DNA of 64,000 nucleotides from positions 62,001-126,000 of the forward strand of contig JAWQEG010003694.1 of assembly GCA_033782935.1 (NCBI GenBank), in the 5' to 3' direction. The translations under genes and the position numbers were made by a program. Positions 1 to 11,483 of this stretch are shown in pieces (the first letter of the stretch is position 1; each line of letters starts with the position of its first letter). Origin of the DNA: Petrolisthes cinctipes (Eukaryota; Arthropoda; Malacostraca; Decapoda; Porcellanidae). Under the pieces are notes generated by a model. The model was not told the origin of the DNA, made no database searches, and saw only the letters and a list, made by a program, of their open reading frames with translations.

Positions 1-1535
1 CCGTGCTTGGCTCGTGTGTATGATATTGCTCCACTTGTAATATATTTCATGTAAATATTGCATTTTTTTCTTATTTGGTCAAGGACACTAAATCTTAACA
101 GTAATATTTTTTTAATATATATGTTGTTTCATAATACCATCTCTATTAAACAAATGGGTTTCTGGCATTATTGTGCTAACACCCTGTTAGGGATTTGTTG
201 ATGCTTGAAATAGGTGTATAATACACAAAATACCATTTTTGCTACAGCTTAGATAATTCAGCAGTTTTGAGCTTATGAATGTTAGTTCTCTGGGCACAAA
301 AAAATTGAATGTAATGATGCTGTTATTTGCAGAACAAACCATGAAGACTGTTCATATTATAAATGAACAAACAGATTTTTTGCTGTATGAATTAGAAGTG
401 TTAAATGAAAGCTGTTCCTTGAAGTTTTTAGTTGATGGTTTGATGCAACAAAACCATCACACTTTATGTTAAGGTTTGAACTTATTGATAATCGACTGTT
501 AATGACTAAAATGTAAAAACTGTATTGCTTCATTGTGGTTGCAAGAATCTTTTATAATTACAATAGTCCATTCATTCTCTGGCCTTAGCAACAGTTTTAA
601 ATGCTGAAATTGAGCCTGAAACATCAATTCCTACCATGCTGTGTATGATATATATATTTATAAAATGTATATGCCAAAGAAATGATAGCAATGTGTTTAA
701 GATTGGTGGGTTACCATGAACATTTATAGTGTTATTTGCCTGGAGTTAAAAAAGCTCTTCTTAGTTATTATTTACTGTATATTTGGGTAGCATTGGGAGG
801 TCTTGTGAGCCTTGTAAGATACTTGCAAGTGACAGTTAAAGAGAGAAAGGTTATTATAATTGGATGTACGAAGGCTACTGATGACTCCAAACTGTGCAGT
901 GAAACAGGTCATGTATAAAAGGTGTTTTTTGGACACAGTTTGAAACAATCAGTAGACTTCAATATCCAAACCCCTAACCTTGGAATGAATTGGAAGGGAT
1001 GATTGATTAGGTTTAAGTGCAGACTGTACTCGGGACATTAACCTAAAAACTTGGCAAGATTATGTTCTATTATGGTGGTGTAATTTCTTTCATAAAATGG
1101 ACAGGTAAGGTGGCTGGTGTAAACGCAGGTTAAACAATCAGGAAACAATCAACCTGAGAGAGAGTTATGGAAAGAATAGTTTGACCACAACCTACCTACC
1201 GGGTTTGGGTCCTCATAAGGCTGGAAACATGAAAGAAAAGGCCATAAGAAGAAACATGCTCAAAGTAAACAAGGAGGAGGAAAATAATTGAACATAAACA
1301 AAAGCCCATAGACAACTCAGCAGAGAACAACATATACATACATAAGTTGCAAGTGATGAAACATTTGCCTTCAGTGTTATATTATATCCTGATTATGTAA
1401 CTATTAGAATTTGTGTTTAGTTTTGAAGCTGTTGTGATATAACTTGACGCAGCGCAGCACGGCAGAAGACAGACGAGCTGGTTGTAGGGCGGGTGGGTTG
1501 ATGGTTCTCTAGAGATTTAAGTGGGAAATACACTA
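1..1535. repeat. Direct repeat copy A (partner at 24563-26014)
   Basis: This stretch matches 24563-26014 almost base for base in the same orientation, with small indels such as about 30 extra bases near 630-660 here. The match is already present at the first bases of the window, so it may start upstream. It diverges after the shared 'gtgggaaatacactaata' at about 1535. The DNA is AT-rich and looks like UTR or intergenic sequence. It holds short open frames (65 and 60 codons) also present in the partner, but they show no domain and are probably not genes. The origin could be a segmental duplication or an assembly duplication. Confidence 0.9.
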
Positions 1536-3575
1536 ATAGAGCAATTATTTATGCTTATTGTATTAACGAACGAACTGTCATCATCAGAGAATGTGAATAT
1601 GCACTCGTGAATTAAATCATATTTTCCTCTCGGATTTTTCCAATTTGAATATGATAGACTTATTTATTTGTCAATATTTTGTATCTCTTGGAATAAGATA
1701 GAACTATTATTTTTTTCTGTCCAGGTTGCACACTGATTAATTAATTAAGTTGCCTCCACACCTTAGAACAAACTCACGGTATAATAATTATGTATATTGA
1801 TTGATTTAGAGACTTCATCTTTAGCTCACAACTGCTGATGTATCCCTGATTTACGAACCTGTTAATGTTGCTGTATATAATGATTTATGTGCCAATAAGA
1901 TATTTTTTCTTTTCTTTCAATTTCATCTTGGTAATAATTGTGATAGATAATTCCCCCCACCCCTCTTATTATTATTATATTTTTCTCTTTGGAGTATGAT
2001 GTCTGTAGTCATAACCCAAACGGATTAGTTCAAAAAGTTGCAACAAAATTTTGACTGCATGAAAGATAGACATGCCTTTTTTTTTTTTTTTTTAAGTTGA
2101 GTTGAAAGGATAATGAGTTTTTACAAAGCAATTAAAGGCAAAAGTCTCCTCTGTGATTTTGGTGGAACGATAATTGTAAAGTTGAGAACGGAAATCCAAC
2201 ACCCAATTGTCCCCCTGAAATAGCAGGGATGATACTTCTGTCCGTGATTGTGTACTCATCATCAGGTGTGTCGCTCCCCAGTCTCGTTCTGGGTCTTAAT
2301 GCAGTAGCAAAGAAAGATAATGACTGGTGGTAAAGTCTCATGCTGCAGTACTTTACCTAATTTGATTTATTGTCATTATACTTTGGGTTTACAGAAGAAC
2401 CCTCTTAAGTTATAATCCAGGAATGCATGAGAGAAGGAGAACGACATTACCTGGGTGTGACTGTCTGTTCATGACTAAAAGATTTTCATAGGATATTAGA
2501 ATACCAGGAAGCAGTTGCAGTTTAATGCTTTTTTTATTAACTATTTTCAGCAAGTTGACCCATGGTATATTAGAGCTCCAGATTACGGGAGGTCATATTT
2601 AATTTGAGTCCATTAGCAGGGATTTAATGCAATGAGTATGTTGGTTTGATCATTGCCAATTTTTAAAATTTTTAATTCATTTTTTTTTTTTTTTGCCTCA
2701 ACTCATTTTGCTTTACACATTATCCTTGCCTCTAAAGGGAATAAATGAGGTGTTGTCGGTGAAGAATTGGGTACAAAATATCCCATTGCTATTCCCGGAC
2801 ACTGACTATATAATTATATTATCTCAGAATAGGCGGCCTGTCAATAATAGGGGGTAGGCACAGTTTTAGGGGGAATCCTTAGCATCTGATTCACCGACAA
2901 CATCTCTACCCACTTTAAGAAACCTGTTCTGTACTGACCAGAGACACAATAAATACTGGTCTCTCGGCTGCTCTTCAGTGCTACTAGTGAATACCGTACA
3001 GTACCACCAGTCGTGTGTGTGACCATACGTTGAATATTTGCTGTTGACGGTATTCAGCCGCTGTGTTACTCTATCCCCATCAAAGATAGTTGTGGAAGTT
3101 ACTCCTTTTTTTGTAATGAATTCTTTACTACAAGTACCACTATGTTATAACTGTGTTACAGGGAATACAGGTCTATAGATTTAAATACTTGGCTCTGGGT
3201 ATTGCATTACCTTGAGAGACGCACTCTAGGCAAGCGAAGAGTTGATTTGACCATTTCTTAATTTAATGTCTAGGGTTTGTTTGTCAAGGCAGGCAGATAT
3301 TCCCGTACAGTTGAACCTTTTGTGTCCAAAACGGTTCTGTCAGCATAGCTACTGTACTGTATTCAGATTGGGAGAAGTCAGAAAAGTAGAATATCTCATT
3401 AAAAACATGATATACTTTACCAAGAACATGTAAATAGTGTTATAGATGTTCCCATTTCTGAATCATCATTTGTATTCAATATTGGGTACTATACTGTCTT
3501 CTAAGTTGACATTTGTACAGTACTGATCAAACTGTGAAAGCATTTGAATAATTTTGGAAGTGAATTGGAAGGTCT
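1536..3575. other. No gene recognised
   Basis: AT-rich sequence with homopolymer T runs near 2080 and 2680. I see no convincing exon, RNA gene or complete mobile element. Short open frames here lack recognisable motifs and flanking splice signals. Confidence 0.5.
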
Positions 3576-3664
3576 GATTCCTCCAAACTATCCCAGGAAA
3601 CATTTAATCACCCCAACGTTACTAATGTGGGATCTTGACGTTTCGTGGCAGTTTGGAGGAATCA
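3576..3664. repeat. Short hairpin repeat, GATTCCTCC family
   Basis: The segment opens with GATTCCTCCAAACT and closes with AGTTTGGAGGAATC, so the ends are inverted copies and the whole could fold as a hairpin with further pairing inward. Related copies or halves occur near 24250, 26520-26790, 37880 and 58690. A degenerate extra half (GATTCCTCCTCACTATGCCA) follows at about 3748. Confidence 0.7.
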
Positions 3665-4247
3665 GCAGTAGCCAACCAATTGACTCACCCTCAAAAGGAT
3701 CTCCTCTTAAGGACCCTGTGAATGTGTATGAAAAATGGAGGTTCCTGATTCCTCCTCACTATGCCATGAAACAAGCTCCTTCCATATAGTTGTATGTTTT
3801 GTGGCAATAATTGAAGGACTAGTTTACCTCCCAATTTTCTGGTTACATCACAGGATCCTTAAGAGGTGCAACTATACTGTACCAGCTAAGTATTTGTAAG
3901 GTATATGGTCCTGGTGAGCCATGTGGACAAGTTGTGAGGGAGGCAGACGTACCTTACGAAGGTGGTGATGGTGGTGGTGGTGGTGTGGTCAGTCAGTCAG
4001 TGCTGTTGGTGTGAGGGAAGCAGGCTGCCCCAGGTCACTCCTTTGCACATTCACTACCCTAATAAATCTCATTACAAATTACATGTTTTAATTCACCCCT
4101 CGTTTGTGTCCAGGTTTATTAATTTGTTAGCATGTCTTTCTGTTGTGATCTTATGTATGTGAAAGACAAGAGAACTATCTATGGGAAAATGTTGCTATGA
4201 TATTTACTATAAATGTCTTTCTGTTGTGATCTTCTCTAAGTAAAAGA
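3665..4247. other. No gene recognised; short GGT microsatellite
   Basis: Apart from a GGTGGT-type simple repeat at about 3959-3985 I see nothing functional. The sequence is AT-rich and without supported exons. Confidence 0.5.
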
Positions 4248-4569
4248 AAGGGGAGGTGGCCGAGTATTTAGAGTTCTGGACTCATAACCTATAGGTCGGG
4301 AGATTGATTCCTCTCAGGTGAGGGCCTGAAAATATTTACTCTTTCGGTTTGAGTTTCAGGCACTAACTATAAAGCCACCGAACGTCCTAAAACACCCTAG
4401 CTGGTACCATAACAGCTGCAGTATTTGGTAATTACCCTCGCTTCCCTCCCTCTGTGGCTGGGTACCAGTTCGGAAGTCGTGACGTGTGTGTGCGCGCGAG
4501 TGAGTAGCAATTGACCTGGGCCAACGGGCTTGATGAAGCCTATGTCCAGTGTCTTTACATATAAAAAAA
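4248..4569 (+). mobile_element. tRNA-derived SINE
   Basis: The first 75 bases resemble a tRNA. An A-box-like TGGCCGAGTATTTAGAG is followed by a loop CTCATAA with anticodon CAT, and then by a degenerate B box (GATTGATTCC). The body continues for about 240 bases without coding sequence and ends in an A-rich stretch near 4561-4569. A pol III promoter head, a tRNA-unrelated body and an A-rich tail are the standard SINE layout. A functional tRNA is unlikely because the acceptor stem does not pair and the B box has lost the invariant TTC. Confidence 0.55.
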
Positions 4570-4599
4570 ATCCAAGATAAAATACAGCAAAATTGTACA

Positions 4600-6093
4600 T
4601 GATTATTATATAGGTATTTATCCTTCCCAGCCGCCTGGAAAGAAGCCAATGTACAACCAATTCCCAAAAAAGGAGCTACCGCAAATCCATCAAATTACAG
4701 ACCAATTGCCATCACGTCTACTCTCGGTAAAATATTTGAAATAGTTCTTAACAAGCACTGTAAAGCACCTTGAGAAAAATCATCTGCTAAATGATAAGCA
4801 ATATGGCTTTAGACAGAGACGATCTACTGTGGACCTGCTCTGTTATTTCACAGATAACATATTCCAATCAACTGATAAACATGGAGAGAGAGACACAATT
4901 TGCCTTGATATATCTAAAGCCTTTGACAGAGTATGGCACAGATCATTACTGTCTAAGCTTCCACATTATGGCCTTCAATCTTTTGTTCCCCTAATTAATT
5001 CATATCTTGGCAACAGAAAATTACGTGTGATGGTAGATGGTCTGTATTCCGACTTTCATCCCATTAATGCTGGTGTTCCTCAAGGAGCGGTCTTGGCTCC
5101 AACTTTGTTCCTCATTCATATTAATGATCTTTTGTCAGTTACTCAGAATTCAATTCACTCCTATGCTGATGATTCAACTATTCACTGTTCCTTCTCATTT
5201 AATGATAGTTTTACTCAACACAATATTTTAGAATACAAACTTGCCACTTCAATTTCATTAAATGAAGACTTAACGAAGATCTTTGAATGGGGACAAAACA
5301 ACCTACTAGTTTCTTTCAATGCAAATAAAACTAAATGCATCCCGTTCTCAAATAGATCAGATAATCAAGATTCTCACATTATTTTCAATAATACTAATAT
5401 CCCCAAGTCCCACAGCATTGATCTCCTTGGTGTAACTTTAAATGAAAACCTCAGTTGGACTCCCTATGTAAAATCCATTGCCAAAACTGCATCTAGGAAG
5501 ATGGGACTTTTATACAGAGCTTGTAATTATTTGACTGACGAGCAGTTAGCAGTAATATATAAGAGTCATGTGCGTTCCCAGATGGAATATTGTTCATCTC
5601 TGTGGGCTGGTTGTGGATCGGTGGTGTTAAGACAATTAGATAAAATTCAAAACAGAGCTATCAGACTGATCAATAATCCTATGATCACTAATGAATTCCC
5701 TCCCTTATCAGTACGTAGAAATGTTGCTTCCCTTGCACTATTTTATAGATACTTTTATAAGAAATGTTCGGATGAACTTGCCCTGATTATACCACCCCTT
5801 CGCGTCTTCCCAAGGAGGACTAGGGCAGCTGAGAATGCGCATGAGTTCACACTGACTCCTCCACGTTGCAGGACAACTGCTTACAAAAATTCATTCACTC
5901 CCCGTACTACTTCCCTGTGGAATTCTCTACCAAGGGAATGTTTTCCAGCAAGTTATAACCCCCAGCAATTTAAATCCAGTTGTTTTAAATATTTTATGAG
6001 TGGAAGATGCCAATAGGCAAATGAAACCATTTATTTATTTGTTTTTTCCTTTCCTCCACTCACTACATGTAAAAAAAAAAAAAAAAAAAAAAA
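4600..6093 (+). mobile_element. 5'-truncated non-LTR retrotransposon (Jockey/CR1-like)
   Basis: A LINE fragment that begins within the reverse transcriptase fingers region (NYRPIAITSTLGKIFE at about 4699-4740), has an in-frame stop shortly after, and runs through the palm and thumb to a poly(A) run at about 6071-6093. The endonuclease and any ORF1 are missing, as usual for 5'-truncated insertions. I did not find a clear target-site duplication. Family assignment rests on the RT motif style and the poly(A) tail. Confidence 0.85.
4829..6016 (+). pseudogene. Reverse transcriptase fragment of LINE
   Basis: A 395-codon open frame covering RT motifs: A (DISKAFDRVWH), B (GVPQGAVLAPTLF) and C (SYADDS), then the thumb/C-terminal region (LLGVTLNENLSWTPY, RSQMEYCSSLWAG). 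The YADD catalytic pair is kept, so decay is mild. The frame is not independently initiated: coding similarity continues upstream to about 4630 past a stop. RNA-templated DNA synthesis is the family activity; this copy lacks the endonuclease and should be inactive. Confidence 0.85.
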
Positions 6094-6214
6094 TCTACAA
6101 CTAATAACCACTGGAATGTAGGCGAATATTGTATCTAAGGTCATGCAACTTGGAAGGATATAATAGGTGCAAAGTCTTCAGAATTAGATTAAAACTACCC
6201 TCTTTACATATGAA

Positions 6215-6440
6215 AAAAAGTTATTATTACAGAAGTACTGCGTTCGTGGCTATACTAGGGCCGCGCAGTGTTATCACATCCAGCTACGTCCCGGGAATTT
6301 GCCCCGGTCACTTTATGATGGTTTACACCGGTTATATCCCGGTAGTTTGCCCAGGTTAGGTCCCGGTGGTCTGCTGTGATCTAGGTTAGGTCAGGTCAGG
6401 TTAGGTCAGACGAATTTCCAAGAGAGAAACACCATAGATG
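6215..6440. repeat. Dispersed repeat (TAGGTCCCGG family), partial copy
   Basis: Shares strings such as CCCGGTAGTTTGCCC and GGTTAGGTC with copies at 11060-11460, 11657-11977 and 36721-37074. It is non-coding. Its right side is cut by the left end of the MULE element. Confidence 0.7.
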
Positions 6441-6451
6441 AAAAGGTTTAC

Positions 6452-7850
6452 AGTGCATCCGCCCCAGTGAAGATGCGCCCCAAGTCCATTCGCCCCAGAA
6501 GTTGGGGCGAATCTACTTCATCGATAGTTGATGCGCCCCAACTGCTCAATATTGAGTTGTTGCGCCCCAACTCCCTTTTTCAAAGTTTGAAAACTTTTAG
6601 TCATCATGATAAACGAACTCGCAATTAAAAAAAGAATATTACACATTGGATGTAATAATAAATAGTTTTAATAAAAAAAAACCCATTGTATTGCATATAT
6701 ATATATATTCGTCATGAAAACCTAGCTCTTTATTGCATATTCGACATATTGAGTTCTTGCACCCCAATTCCTTTTTTAAAGGAACTCAATTTGGGAGATA
6801 AAATTATTAGACACATTGGATGTAGTAATAATAGTTTTGATAAAAAAAAAGTATTTATTGCATATTCATACGTCATGAAAACCTCTTTATTGCATCGAAT
6901 ACAGTATTTTAAACAAAAGGGGACAACACAGGATGAAAAGACTATTTTTTTTTTTTTTTAGTACGGTACAAAATAGGAACATTCGGCAAGTAGTTGTATT
7001 GGCGACAGATCTCCATTAGTGTACCTCTCCCAGCAATTATGCAAACGCGGGCCTGGAATGTCCTATAGGATTTTCTCTGGATGCGCTTGATTTTCCTGTC
7101 AGACACTAACTTAAATGTCCTATCAATATCTTCTGTTTTTAGAAGGGTAGTTAGGACATAAAATGGTAATTGGCTCTTTTCCACATTACTATTGAGGCGG
7201 TTGTGCCACCCTTCCACATCATTGTTGGTCCTCACATTAAGCTTGTAAACACTCCAGCTATATAGCCGGGGAAAAGATAGTGGATGTGATCCACTGGTTG
7301 CGAATGTACGCAACAAGAGTAATTAAGTTACGGGTAAGGGCTGCATGTGCTTGAAATTAGCTCGTCAAATGTTGTATTGATATCCTCACATGGCAGGTAT
7401 GGAAGTGCAAGCAACTTTCTTATAAACTTGTGTGTACCACAGTCTTGGCGATAATCAACTTGCAAGCTATGGGCCTGCACTTGTCGCCACACTGCCTGGG
7501 CCCAATGAAATCCGCAGCCGTGGATGGTCACTGTGGGAAACACCTTTGGTATGGCTCGCCAAATCGCACGCTCATAACCGACAGTGACATGCTCCACAGC
7601 AACAAACAGTATCGGCTAAATCCGTTCACCCAATGATCCGAACTGAATTGGGTTAACCTATAGCATATAGTATTTATATGAGAGACAATATTTGTACTCC
7701 AAAGTAACCTCATTTGGCTGGTTTATCCAATGTATGTGAGTTGGGGCGCAACGACTTGGTTGTGGGGCGCATCAACTTCCCCACGAGTAGATGTGCCCCA
7801 ACTTACGGGGCGAATGGACTTGGGGCGCATCGGCACGGGGGCGGATGGAC
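6452..7850 (-). mobile_element. MULE-like DNA transposon with long TIRs
   Basis: The left end (about 6452-6573) and right end (about 7733-7850) are imperfect inverted repeats of about 115 bp. Both are rich in the motif GATGCGCCCCAA / TTGGGGCGCATC. Between them lies a decayed minus-strand transposase. Long TIRs plus a MULE-type transposase point to the Mutator-like superfamily. An internal duplication (about 6545-6740 repeated at about 6740-6900, both with CATTGGATGTA and CGTCATGAAAACCT) enlarges the 3' side. I could not find a 9-bp target duplication; another element at 7859 abuts the right end. Confidence 0.75.
6942..7597 (-). pseudogene. MULE transposase remnant
   Basis: The upstream part (7328-7597) reads YERAIWRAIPKVFP then GCGFHWAQAVWRQVQ, the characteristic C/H-containing block after the second catalytic acid in MULE transposases. 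After a stop and frame change at about 7317-7327 the second part (6942-7316) contains RTNNDVEGWHNRLN, another conserved family block. The N-terminal DNA-binding region and first catalytic residues are not visible. A remnant of a cut-and-paste transposase, not functional. Confidence 0.75.
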
Positions 7851-8264
7851 CTGCTACCACAGAGCTAAAAACATAGAGCTCGCCACCCCCCCCCCCCCTT
7901 GGCGTGTCGCCACCGGAAGTGGGTCGGCGGCCATGATACCTGCCCTTCCCCTCAACCCACCAGCCTGTTAGACTATGCCAGGGTAAGATATTATTTCATT
8001 TATTCGGTCTTTTATTGATGATATGGTATATTAACTACATTATAGTGACTCACAATATATGAATAAGTATTTCTTTAACCGATATATTAGTGAATGGCTG
8101 ATTAAATATAAATACATTTCGGTTAATAGGTGAAATTAGTTAGATAAACAAAACTATCGTTGGCTCTCATCCACAGTCACCTTCTTATAATATATATATA
8201 CAACGTACTTAATCTCTATTATGATCAGCTGGCAGTATTTTATGTTCACATTGTTCAGTATGAA

Positions 8265-8725
8265 TGTATGTATGTCACACTAGAGTAATATGTATGTATA
8301 TATGCATGTCACACTAGAATAATATGTATGTATGTATGTCACACTAGAGTAATATGTATGTATGAATGTACAGCCGTGGTCAAAAATAATCATCCATATA
8401 GGAGTAACTCACGTAAGATTTTGACAGCTTCCCTCTGTTCCTTAGCTGATAAACATTCCAATAAATAGGTATAGTGCCATCGTTTAATTTAATACAAACA
8501 GCTACACACTACTTAAAACAATAAAATAGTATGTGAACATGAAAACATTACACAGTAAATTGTTAAAGTTACCTATATGTGGATTATTATTATTGACCAC
8601 GACTGTATGTATGTATGTCACACTAGAATAATATATATGTATGTCACACTAGAGTAATATGTATGTATGTATGAATGTCACACTAGAGTAATATGTATGT
8701 ATGTATGTAAGGTAAAAGTGGAGGG
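8265..8725. repeat. Tandem repeat, unit about 30 bp
   Basis: Degenerate tandem copies of a unit made of TATGTATG runs followed by TCACACTAGAGTAATATG. The array is split by the MITE at 8371-8605, so it existed before that insertion. Confidence 0.85.
8371..8605. mobile_element. Tc1/mariner-type MITE
   Basis: Starts CAGCCGTGGTCAAAAATAAT and ends with the near-perfect reverse complement (ATTATTGACCACGACTG), flanked by TA on both sides. There is no coding capacity. CAGT-like ends and a TA target duplication are typical of Tc1/mariner-derived MITEs. Confidence 0.85.
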
Positions 8726-8930
8726 AGAGGGAGACAGATTACAGTTATATATATTTGTCTTGTTTAATAAACCAGTTTAAGTTTAATTTCTTTGCATAAA
8801 TTGCCCTATGGACATTATCTGAGCCTTGTTAATTGATTTAACAAAACCTTTATAATTAGATAACAAGATACAATGCTTTATAAATCAGGGAAATGTCAAT
8901 AACTGTGGAAAGAAACATACTATAAAAAAA

Positions 8931-9807
8931 GTCTATTTCATTTCATCTGAAACCGACAATCTGTAGAATGGCAACATTGCATTGCCAGCTGGTGATTGGC
9001 TGAACAAACATTGTCCTTAACCCTTGACTCATTGATATAAACATTTAAATTAACCCTTCATTAACTTCATTGTATGATCCTGAGATGCAAAGAAAATTCT
9101 CATTTGTTATTTCATATATGCAAATCATGTTCATCTGTTGTATTAACCATATAAACAGACACAAGAAAGAAAAATTCAAATCCAAGTCGACCATCTGTAA
9201 ACGTAAACGAACACAATATTCCAATCAATTTTGTTTCTCCAAGTTTTACTTAGATAAATAAATATCTGTCTTCATAGGCATTCTTAAAAGGAAATCTAAT
9301 ATTTATTGAATTAAAATGGCATGAAAATTGTTATAATATAGACAGAAATACGAAGTGATTTTTTTTTTTTTTCTAAAGCACACCTCGTATTTCTGTCTAT
9401 ATTATAACAATTTTCATGCCATTTTAATTCAATAAATATTAGATTTCCTTTTAAGAATGCCTATGAAGACAGATATTTATTTATCTAAGTAAAACTTGGA
9501 GAAACAAAATTGATTGGAATATTGTGTTCGTTTACGTTTACAGATGGTCGACTTGGATTTGAATTTTTCTTTCTTGTGTCTGTTTATATGGTTGATACAA
9601 CAGATGAACATGATTTGCATATATGAAATAACAAATGAGAATTTTCTTTGCATCTCAGGATCATACAATGAAGTTAATGAAGGGTTAATTTAAATGTTTA
9701 TATCAATGAGTCAAGGGTTAAGGACAATGTTTGTTCAGCCAATCACCAGCTGGCAATGCAATGTTGCCATTCTACAGATTGTCGGTTTCAGATGAAATGA
9801 AATAGAC
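8931..9807. mobile_element. Palindromic foldback element, copy 1
   Basis: Two nearly identical arms of about 428 bp in inverted orientation (about 8931-9358 and 9382-9807) surround a spacer of about 25 bases that includes a T run. Outer ends read GTCTATTTCATTTCATCTGA on the left and its complement on the right. A short open frame occurs in mirror image in both arms and is a by-product of the symmetry. A second copy lies at 11484-12707. It is non-coding and probably mobilised in trans. Confidence 0.9.
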
Positions 9808-9940
9808 TATATACAAGTACGTACGGGAGTCCCAATGGGCAAGTATCTATACAATAGAGCGCTCGCCTGTTGTGACACGCCTCCCCTATCTAATAACACA
9901 GGGTTAAGCGCTCTATGTTTTTAGCTCTGTGCCTGCTACC

Positions 9941-10275
9941 GATGATATGTGTCTTTAAGTAAAATATAGTGAACCCAGTACTTCTGTAAATTTACCGAAA
10001 AAAATATAGACGAGCATTATAGTTTAGTCCCTGATAGAAATTTCCCGTGACTCATTTTTTTCTGGGGCTGTATAATTTACCTTGGAAATTATAATTCGTG
10101 AAATAAAATTTCCAGAGTATAATAACGAGTAAGCTATATAAATAACACACTCAACTAAAATAAAGTATTAATTGACATGGTAAAATAAATAAATAAAACA
10201 ATAAAATATAAAAATAAAGTATGTTGAAAATAAATAAAAACCATCAGTAGCAGTTTTGTTTGCCGGTTGCCTCCA
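9941..10275. other. No gene recognised
   Basis: AT-rich sequence with AAATAAATAAA-like runs. No exon, RNA gene or repeat boundary could be supported. Confidence 0.5.
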
Positions 10276-10545
10276 TCTTACGCAGTGTTGCCAGATGCAG
10301 GGACATTTCTCTGGTTTAAGGAAATTTTGGAGTCCACAGAGAAATTATATAAAGATTGTTCAAGAGTAGGCTAAACAGGGAAATCTCTACCAAAGTAACC
10401 GTCAATGGTCAAGAGTAAACAGGGAATTGTTGAGATAAAAAGGGAAATTCTGATGTTGAAGTTGAGGTAAAAAGGGAAATTCTGATGTTGAAATTGGGAA
10501 AATTTCTTGAATCAGACGTAGTAACTGGTAACTCTGTTTGCCGGT
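10276..10545 (+). repeat. Dispersed repeat with internal AAACAGGGAAAT tandems
   Basis: Contains repeated GTAAACAGGGAAATT-like blocks beginning with AGTGTTGCCAG. The reverse complement of the same arrangement is at 37585-37815. It is non-coding; the short open frames across it are translations of the tandem blocks. Confidence 0.65.
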
Positions 10546-10859
10546 TGCCTCCACTCCACACGCACTGCCAGATAAGTTGGTCACTCACATTTTCCAACAC
10601 CCTCTCCATTTTTTTGTTTTCGCCTTTATCATTCATCTGGCTTCTTGGGTGAGTACTGACAGAGATGATTTATTAATATGTAGAGAGTGTTGAGACGAAG
10701 GATATATTATAAGGTAAGGGATATATTTATGGAAGTAATGGGAAAAATAAGTGTGGGTGGGTGGAGGAGTTCAACGTCATTTATTTCGACTCTATTATGT
10801 GTATGTGTTTCCTCTCTTATCACCTTCTGGCGTTTTATGACTGCTGTTGCGACACCTAA

Positions 10860-11075
10860 TATCGGTAATATTAAAGTGTTTTAGAATGCAATGTTTAATA
10901 GTGTGTTTTTAACTAATCTGTTGTTCACATCAGTAACAAATGAGTGTATTTGGAGATATCACCCCCTCCCTCCACCTATCCAATCTCCGAAAACACTAAT
11001 ATTCGACAAATATGAAGTACAGATTCGTCTGAAAAACACTGCAACACATTAAACAGAATTCGGTAGGGTATTTAT
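10860..11075 (-). repeat. Inverted repeat arm (partner 13925-14140)
   Basis: Read on the minus strand this segment gives TTTTTCAGACGAATCTGTA, then TTTTCGGAGATTGG, a G-rich GGGGGTGATA, and AAACATTGCAT. The same order is present on the plus strand at 13925-14140. The two arms are about 3 kb apart and flank a cluster of MITEs and a satellite. Confidence 0.7.
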
Positions 11076-11460
11076 TGAAAGAATTACCGTTTTGTAGCAG
11101 TGTTGCCAGATCCGGCTGGGTCCCAGTATTTTATCCCTGTCATTTATTGTACTTTATCATGATTATTTCCCGGTAGTTTGCCCAGGTTAGGTCACGGTAG
11201 TTTGCCCAGGTTAGGTCCCGGTAGTCTGATGCGGTCTAGGTTAGGTTAGGTCAGGTCAGGTAAGGTCAGGCTAATTTCAAAATGCCCCATTTGAATATGC
11301 CCTATCTTGGAAACGGGGCATTTGCAGAGGAAATGCCATGGAAGAAAATAGTCTTAGAATGGTCTAAATAAGTGGGTAATGAAGGTAGAAAAACCGTACG
11401 CAATAACGGTAATTCATTCAATATTTACCGGTAGCCTAATCAGGACCTCGGGAAACTACC
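11060..11460. mobile_element. Non-autonomous TIR element, TAGGTCCCGG family
   Basis: Begins GGTATTTATTGAAAGAATTA and ends with TAATTCATTCAATATTTACC, so the ends are inverted repeats. The interior contains GCAGTGTTGCCAGATCCGGCT-like sequence and GGTTAGGTCCCGGTAGTCTG. It is non-coding. It resembles the insertion at 11657-11977, which carries a clear 8-bp target duplication. Confidence 0.7.
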
Positions 11461-11483
11461 GTGACCTAACCAGGGCAGACTAC

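Larger units (their letters stand above)
7859..9931. mobile_element. 2.07 kb TIR element with 9-bp target duplication
   Basis: The ends are perfect inverted repeats of about 21 bp: left begins ACAGAGCTAAAAACATAGAG at 7859, right ends with its reverse complement near 9930. The direct repeat CCTGCTACC flanks both sides (7850-7858 and 9932-9940). The interior has no transposase but holds a C homopolymer at about 7886, a TATG/TCACACTAGAG tandem array, a mariner-type MITE and an 877-bp palindrome. It looks like a non-autonomous element that collected later insertions. A 9-bp duplication fits MULE-type transposition, but the superfamily is inference. Confidence 0.75.

Noticed and set aside
275..918. 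Open frames of 65 and 60 codons conserved in both direct-repeat copies
   Set aside because: They are alike because the whole 1.5 kb is duplicated. No domain, splice context or codon bias supports coding.
4248..4325. Functional tRNA-Met gene
   Set aside because: Acceptor stem does not pair and the B box is degenerate. A SINE head fits better.
9070..9668. Identical 63-codon frames on opposite strands
   Set aside because: Mirror images created by the palindrome arms, repeated in the second palindrome. No protein family recognised.
11230..11270. Arthropod telomere repeat (TTAGG)n
   Set aside because: Only two consecutive units, mixed with TCAGG variants inside a dispersed element. Not an interstitial telomere tract.
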